In this document: piece by piece, positions 3,884-7,324 of the stretch
How positions within the stretch are numbered: position 1 is the first letter of the stretch
How the letters are laid out: each line of letters starts with the position of its first letter
DNA from: Candidatus Ratteibacteria bacterium
GTDB taxonomy: Bacteria > Ratteibacteria > UBA8468 > B48-G9 > JAFGKM01
NCBI GenBank assembly: GCA_028697565.1
Contig: JAQVEU010000035.1
Span: 1-7,324, forward strand
DNA: 7,324 nucleotides
Reading direction: 5' to 3'
Program-made: the position numbers and the translations under genes
The notes under the pieces: model-generated
What the model was told of the DNA's origin: nothing
Seen by the model: only the letters and a program-made list of their open reading frames with translations
Databases searched by the model: none

Positions 3884-5413
3884 TTATACTTCTTGAGTGA
3901 CTCTTAAGACCTCAGATATTGTTGTTAGTCCCTCTTTTATTTTTGCCGCTCCGTCCATTCTCAGGGTTACAAGACCTTTTCTTAATGCAATCTTCTTAAT
4001 TTCAGCAGTAGAGATTTTTTCTGATATCATATTCCTTATTTCTTCATCAATTACGAATAGTTCAAAGATACCTTTTCTTCCATAATAGCCCTCATTGAAA
4101 CAGAGATTGCACCCTTTACCTGCCCTGTATTTTATCTCTGAGATGTCCTCAACGTCAGGAAAAATCTGCTTCAATTCTTTTACAGGAGGTAAGATATCTT
4201 CAGAACAATGTGGGCAGTTAATCCTTACCAATCTCTGTGCCATTACTCCGACAAGAGAAGATGCAATGAGATATGGTTCTATACCCATATCAATTAGCCG
4301 TATAATTGCACTTGTTGAGTCATTAGTATGCAGTGTACTGAATACAAGATGTCCTGTCAGGGATGCCTGAATAGCCATATCAGCAGTTTCTCTATCCCGT
4401 ATTTCCCCTACCATTATGATATTAGGGTCATGTCTTAATATAGACCTGAGTCCATTGGCAAATGTAAGTCCTACCTTAGGATTAACCTGTATCTGGTTTA
4501 TTCCCTCTATATTATATTCAACGGGGTCCTCCAGTGTAATGATATTAATACCAGGGTTGTTAATTTTAGAAAGGGCTGCATATAAGGTTGTTGTCTTTCC
4601 ACTTCCTGTAGGACCTGTAAGAAGAATTATACCATGGTCTAAGTGTATCAGTTCATTGAATTTTTCGTATGTTTCCTTGGAAAATCCAAGTTCATGCAGA
4701 CCAAAAAGAAAGGTGTTTCTATCAAGTAGACGAAGTACAACCGATTCACCGAAAAAGGTTGGAATAATAGAGACACGAATATCTATCTTTTTGCTGTCTA
4801 TCTTGATTGATGTTCTTCCATCTTGTGGTGTCCTTTTTTCTGCGATATCAAGGTTAGATATTATTTTTATTCTTGTTACTATTGCAGGATGAAATTTTCT
4901 TGGAAGGACAAATATATCATGTAGAACACCATCTATTCTATATCTTACCTTAAGAACTGTTTCTCCAATATGTATATGTATGTCACTCGCCCGCATAGAT
5001 ATGGCTTTATATAAAATCTGATTGACAAGCCGTATAATGGGTGCCTTGTTGGCAAGGTCAAGGAGATTCATACTTTCAACATCAATATCTTCTTCAAGGT
5101 GGGTCATTTCTTCCGAATTGAGGTCATCTATAACTTTCTGAGAGGTGGTCGGCTGGTAGTAATATTTGTCAAGGCACCTATGGATACTATCTGCTGATGT
5201 AAGAGCAATTTTAATATCTCTGTTGAGACGTAGTTTTATTTCGCTTATATCTATCTTAAGAAGATTATCTGTGGCAATAACTATTTCACCTTTTCCGTTT
5301 TTTAAAGGGAGGATACAGTTGTTTTTCAGGAAAGTAAAAGGGAAAGAAGATAATAGTTCAGGGTCAACCATCTCTTCAGGGTTTTCTATCCAGAGAACGG
5401 ATTTACTTTCCAT
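3884..5413 (-). CDS. gspE: Type II secretion / type IV pilus assembly ATPase, GspE family
   Basis: This 509-residue hexameric ATPase would power pseudopilus assembly at the cytoplasmic face of the inner membrane. An N-terminal N1E-like domain (about 1-115) precedes the N2E domain (RASDIHIH at 141-148) and the C-terminal RecA-like domain. That domain has Walker A GPTGSGKT (267-274), Asp box ITLEDPVEY (292-300), Walker B region IIMVGEIRD (332-340) with E337, and His box HLVFSTLHTND (355-365). A four-cysteine zinc module has C400, C403, C435 and C438, a GspE/PilB hallmark absent from retraction ATPases. All catalytic residues are intact. The frame is open to 5566, but the ATG at 5413 is chosen because the domain begins there and the upstream part is a Lys-rich shadow of gspD. 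It overlaps gspD by 11 bases; only AAGAAG lies upstream, so coupling to gspD translation is likely. The secretin neighbour favours type II secretion over a pilus. Confidence 0.93.
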   Translation of the reverse strand: MESKSVLWIENPEEMVDPELLSSFPFTFLKNNCILPLKNGKGEIVIATDNLLKIDISEIKLRLNRDIKIALTSADSIHRCLDKYYYQPTTSQKVIDDLNSEEMTHLEEDIDVESMNLLDLANKAPIIRLVNQILYKAISMRASDIHIHIGETVLKVRYRIDGVLHDIFVLPRKFHPAIVTRIKIISNLDIAEKRTPQDGRTSIKIDSKKIDIRVSIIPTFFGESVVLRLLDRNTFLFGLHELGFSKETYEKFNELIHLDHGIILLTGPTGSGKTTTLYAALSKINNPGINIITLEDPVEYNIEGINQIQVNPKVGLTFANGLRSILRHDPNIIMVGEIRDRETADMAIQASLTGHLVFSTLHTNDSTSAIIRLIDMGIEPYLIASSLVGVMAQRLVRINCPHCSEDILPPVKELKQIFPDVEDISEIKYRAGKGCNLCFNEGYYGRKGIFELFVIDEEIRNMISEKISTAEIKKIALRKGLVTLRMDGAAKIKEGLTTISEVLRVTQEV

Positions 5414-7016
5414 CTTCTTTTTTGACTTTATCTCCAAAAATCTTTTCTTCTTTTTCTTTCTTGATTGCTTCTGCTTCTTCAAAAGTTGTAATAATATGAG
5501 GTGTAATGAATATAAGGAGGTTTGTTTTTGTTGATTTTTTGGTATTGTATTTAAATAAATTCCCAATCAACCATATATCTCCGAAAAAGGGAACTTTTTT
5601 TACAGTATTTTCTGTATCGTCTCTGACAAGTCCTCCTAAAACCACTGTTTTCTTATTAGGAATAATCAGGGTTGTATCCACAGACCTTTTGGCTGTTGTC
5701 GGTGCCTCTGCGAGTCCACCTTCAATAACCTTTGTTACTTCCTGAGATATCTTTAAACGGACATATTTATCCTGACTTATCTGTGGAGTAATTTTAAGGG
5801 TAATACCAACATCTTTATAGTCATAACTTTTTATTATATCACCTGTAGAACCAGAAGTGCTTTGAACAAAACGTGTTTCTTTCAGATAAGGTATATTTTC
5901 ACTCACATTTATCACTGCCTCTTGATTGTCACTTGTTACTATCTGAGGAGTTGATAGGATATTAAATTCTCCTTCTTTTGAATAGAGGTTAATGAGTGCC
6001 CCTACTTCTAATGGATAGGTAAGAGCTCCTTTATAGACCCCTATGGAGAACCCTTCGGGGGCAATACCTGAAGAAGCATAGGACTCTATATAGCCGAAGT
6101 TTGTACCTGCGCCTCCTGTATACCTGTTATCATCAAAGGTATCGGATGCTGCCCATTCTATGCCCATCCGTTTTGTAGTATCATATGATACCTCTGCAAT
6201 CAGTGCCTCTATAAGAACCTGGTGTGTTAGCACATCCAGTTCTTTTATTATTTTCTCTATATTTGCGAAGTCATCCGGGTCAGCATTGATAATAAGAGAA
6301 TTGGTTGCTTTTGCAGCAACTACCGATGGCTGAACAGGAGGTGTTTCTCCACGTCTGACTGTTGTCTGTCTTGGCCTTGTAAGCAGCTGTGTCAGAATCT
6401 TGGAGACCTCTTCAGCATCAACATTTTCCAGTCGGTATATCTTCAAAACATCTCTGCCCGGTGGAGCAGGAATATCTATTTTTCCAACTATCTCCTGAAT
6501 TTTTGCAATATTGGCTCCAATGTCTGAAACAACCAAACTATTTGTTCTGCTATCTACTGTAATCTGTCCATTTTTTGTAATATAGGGAGATATTATCTGG
6601 GCAAGTATATCAGGTGGATAGTACTTCAGAGGTATTATCTGTATAAGGAAGTCCTCCATCTTATCAGAAGGAACAGTTCCTACATTTATCTCTTTCATCC
6701 GTATCCTTGCCTCTGTTGAGGGGATGATAAGAGAAACAGTATCTTTTTTTATGACGGAGAAACCATAAAGATTAAGGATGGTTTTAAAAATATTCTCTAT
6801 ATCTTCTGATGGGATTGGCTTATTCGCATATACAGTTATATTACCCTTGACATTGGGGTCAATTACATAGTTTTCTTTTGTAAAGTCCCCGACGAGTTTT
6901 ATGAATGTCCTGATGTCTACATTATTAAGGTTAAGGACAAAATCCCTGGCAGGAGATTCAACCGCTGTGAAAGATACAAACAACATCACGCTTACTATAA
7001 ATAACCATTTTTTCAT
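5403..7016 (-). CDS. gspD: Type II secretion secretin, GspD family
   Basis: This 537-residue protein would form the multimeric outer-membrane channel of a type II secretion system. A signal peptide spans about 1-23 (MKKW, a hydrophobic core, then SPA before RD). An N0 domain follows (about 25-95), then ring-building domains N1 (about 122-182, with QITVDSRTNSLVVSD) and N2-like (about 188-262, with KATNSLIINAD). The secretin core is at about 264-510, from QVLIEALIAEV through VGALIN, ILSTPQIVTSDNQEA, KDVGITLKITPQIS and VVLGGL to VPFFGDIWLIGNLF. It is shorter than enterobacterial GspD (about 650 residues): one N-domain seems missing, and the C-terminus is a short charged Lys/Glu tail with no recognisable pilotin-binding S-domain. 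The start is fixed by the signal peptide and a stop eight codons upstream, yet no Shine-Dalgarno is evident. gspE follows with an 11-base overlap; no gspC is adjacent. Confidence 0.93.
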   Translation of the reverse strand: MKKWLFIVSVMLFVSFTAVESPARDFVLNLNNVDIRTFIKLVGDFTKENYVIDPNVKGNITVYANKPIPSEDIENIFKTILNLYGFSVIKKDTVSLIIPSTEARIRMKEINVGTVPSDKMEDFLIQIIPLKYYPPDILAQIISPYITKNGQITVDSRTNSLVVSDIGANIAKIQEIVGKIDIPAPPGRDVLKIYRLENVDAEEVSKILTQLLTRPRQTTVRRGETPPVQPSVVAAKATNSLIINADPDDFANIEKIIKELDVLTHQVLIEALIAEVSYDTTKRMGIEWAASDTFDDNRYTGGAGTNFGYIESYASSGIAPEGFSIGVYKGALTYPLEVGALINLYSKEGEFNILSTPQIVTSDNQEAVINVSENIPYLKETRFVQSTSGSTGDIIKSYDYKDVGITLKITPQISQDKYVRLKISQEVTKVIEGGLAEAPTTAKRSVDTTLIIPNKKTVVLGGLVRDDTENTVKKVPFFGDIWLIGNLFKYNTKKSTKTNLLIFITPHIITTFEEAEAIKKEKEEKIFGDKVKKEDGK

Positions 7017-7093
7017 TGGAACACTTTTGTGGAGACACTATGGCTTAGTCAAAATTTTTTATATAGTTTTTACTTATTACTTTTAATTTGTTA
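7017..7093 (-). other. AT-rich gap between the HEAT protein and gspD
   Basis: These 77 bases between two minus-strand genes are AT-rich. On the minus strand TATATAA occurs at about 60 bases before the gspD ATG, but no convincing -35 accompanies it, and a TTGAC lies too close to the ATG to have its own -10. No terminator hairpin is visible. The genes may be one transcript, or gspD may have its own weak promoter here. Confidence 0.3.
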
Positions 7094-7324
7094 TTAACGA
7101 ATTAATCCAGCACCGCCTCCCCGCCCTTCTCGGTTATATGTCTGTTTTGTGCGGATATTTTCTAATGCGGTCTGTATTTCCTGTCTGACGGACTCATCTT
7201 TCTCTACTCTGAGACGTTCTAACAGTTTTATCATTGTCTCATCTGATGACTCTCTCAGGCCAATGGTCTTGGCTGTTTGTTTTCTAATCTCAGGGTCAGG
7301 GTCATTAAGATAGTCCAATGTAAG
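7094..7324 (-). CDS. HEAT-repeat protein, C-terminal end, cut by window edge
   Basis: The last 76 residues of a larger protein are present, and the frame is open to the window edge. The sequence gives roughly two HEAT-type helical pairs: LNDPDPEIRKQTAKTIG, then a second pair with KDESVRQEIQTALENI. The D-P-x-V/I-R and Ala-x-x-Ala/Leu-G spacing is characteristic of HEAT_2 repeats. It ends in a short Arg/Gly tail (REGRGGGAGLIR). HEAT solenoids bind proteins, and no enzymatic role is visible in this part. A TTG at 7318 could be read as a start, but the reading continues upstream in phase with repeat-like residues, so it is an internal Leu. It lies 77 bases upstream of gspD in the same direction; a role in secretion is only a possibility from position. 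Confidence 0.8.
   Translation of the reverse strand, partial: LTLDYLNDPDPEIRKQTAKTIGLRESSDETMIKLLERLRVEKDESVRQEIQTALENIRTKQTYNREGRGGGAGLIR

Noticed and set aside
4416..4892. Plus-strand frame of about 158 codons antisense to gspE
   Set aside because: It lies fully opposite the conserved ATPase core and has no ribosome binding site or recognisable motif, so it is a shadow of gspE codon use.
5414..5566. Longer start for gspE at 5566
   Set aside because: The extension lies wholly inside gspD in another frame, is low-complexity Lys-rich, and does not match the GspE N-terminus.
7094..7318. Stand-alone small gene starting with TTG at 7318
   Set aside because: The frame remains open to the window edge with HEAT-like residues, so the TTG is an internal Leu of a larger protein.

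Overview
The window is AT-rich DNA from a bacterium, most likely an uncultured diderm. It encodes a type II secretion secretin and its ATPase, and the secretin implies an outer membrane. Genes are tightly packed with 4-29 base overlaps, and AGGAG-like ribosome binding sites precede most starts. The lineage cannot be fixed from sequence alone. A deep-branching candidate phylum such as an Omnitrophota relative is only a guess. Except for a small cluster of basic micro-genes at 1441-1604, everything reads on the minus strand.

Following minus-strand transcription from the right edge: the C-terminus of a HEAT-repeat protein (7094-7324), the secretin GspD (5403-7016) and the ATPase GspE (3884-5413), the last two overlapping. 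A 440-base stretch without protein genes (3444-3883) follows. It holds an imperfect palindrome, a tRNA-Gln(UUG) gene, and a 63-base duplication that copies the tRNA 3' end and its downstream flank to just before the next gene. Next come a stand-alone GlmU-type uridylyltransferase (2697-3443) and ribose-phosphate pyrophosphokinase prs (1771-2700), joined by an ATGA overlap. tRNA-Gln next to prs, and glmU next to prs, are gene orders known from other bacteria, so this looks like an old housekeeping cluster.

On the plus strand, convergent with prs, is a pair of coupled micro-genes for extremely basic peptides of 30 and 24 residues. The first has a perfect TTGACA -35 box and a ten-base Shine-Dalgarno match. 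A possible third small frame (1635-1778) runs into the prs stop. Back-to-back with this cluster, across a short divergent promoter region, is a minus-strand nucleotide-sugar epimerase/dehydratase (355-1329). It overlaps the start of a GT-C type membrane glycosyltransferase that runs off the left edge (1-383).

Together the genes serve nucleotide and nucleotide-sugar supply (PRPP, UDP-GlcNAc, a modified NDP-sugar), envelope glycosylation and protein export. The least explained parts are the basic micro-genes and the tRNA-derived duplication that supplies the ribosome binding site of the uridylyltransferase.
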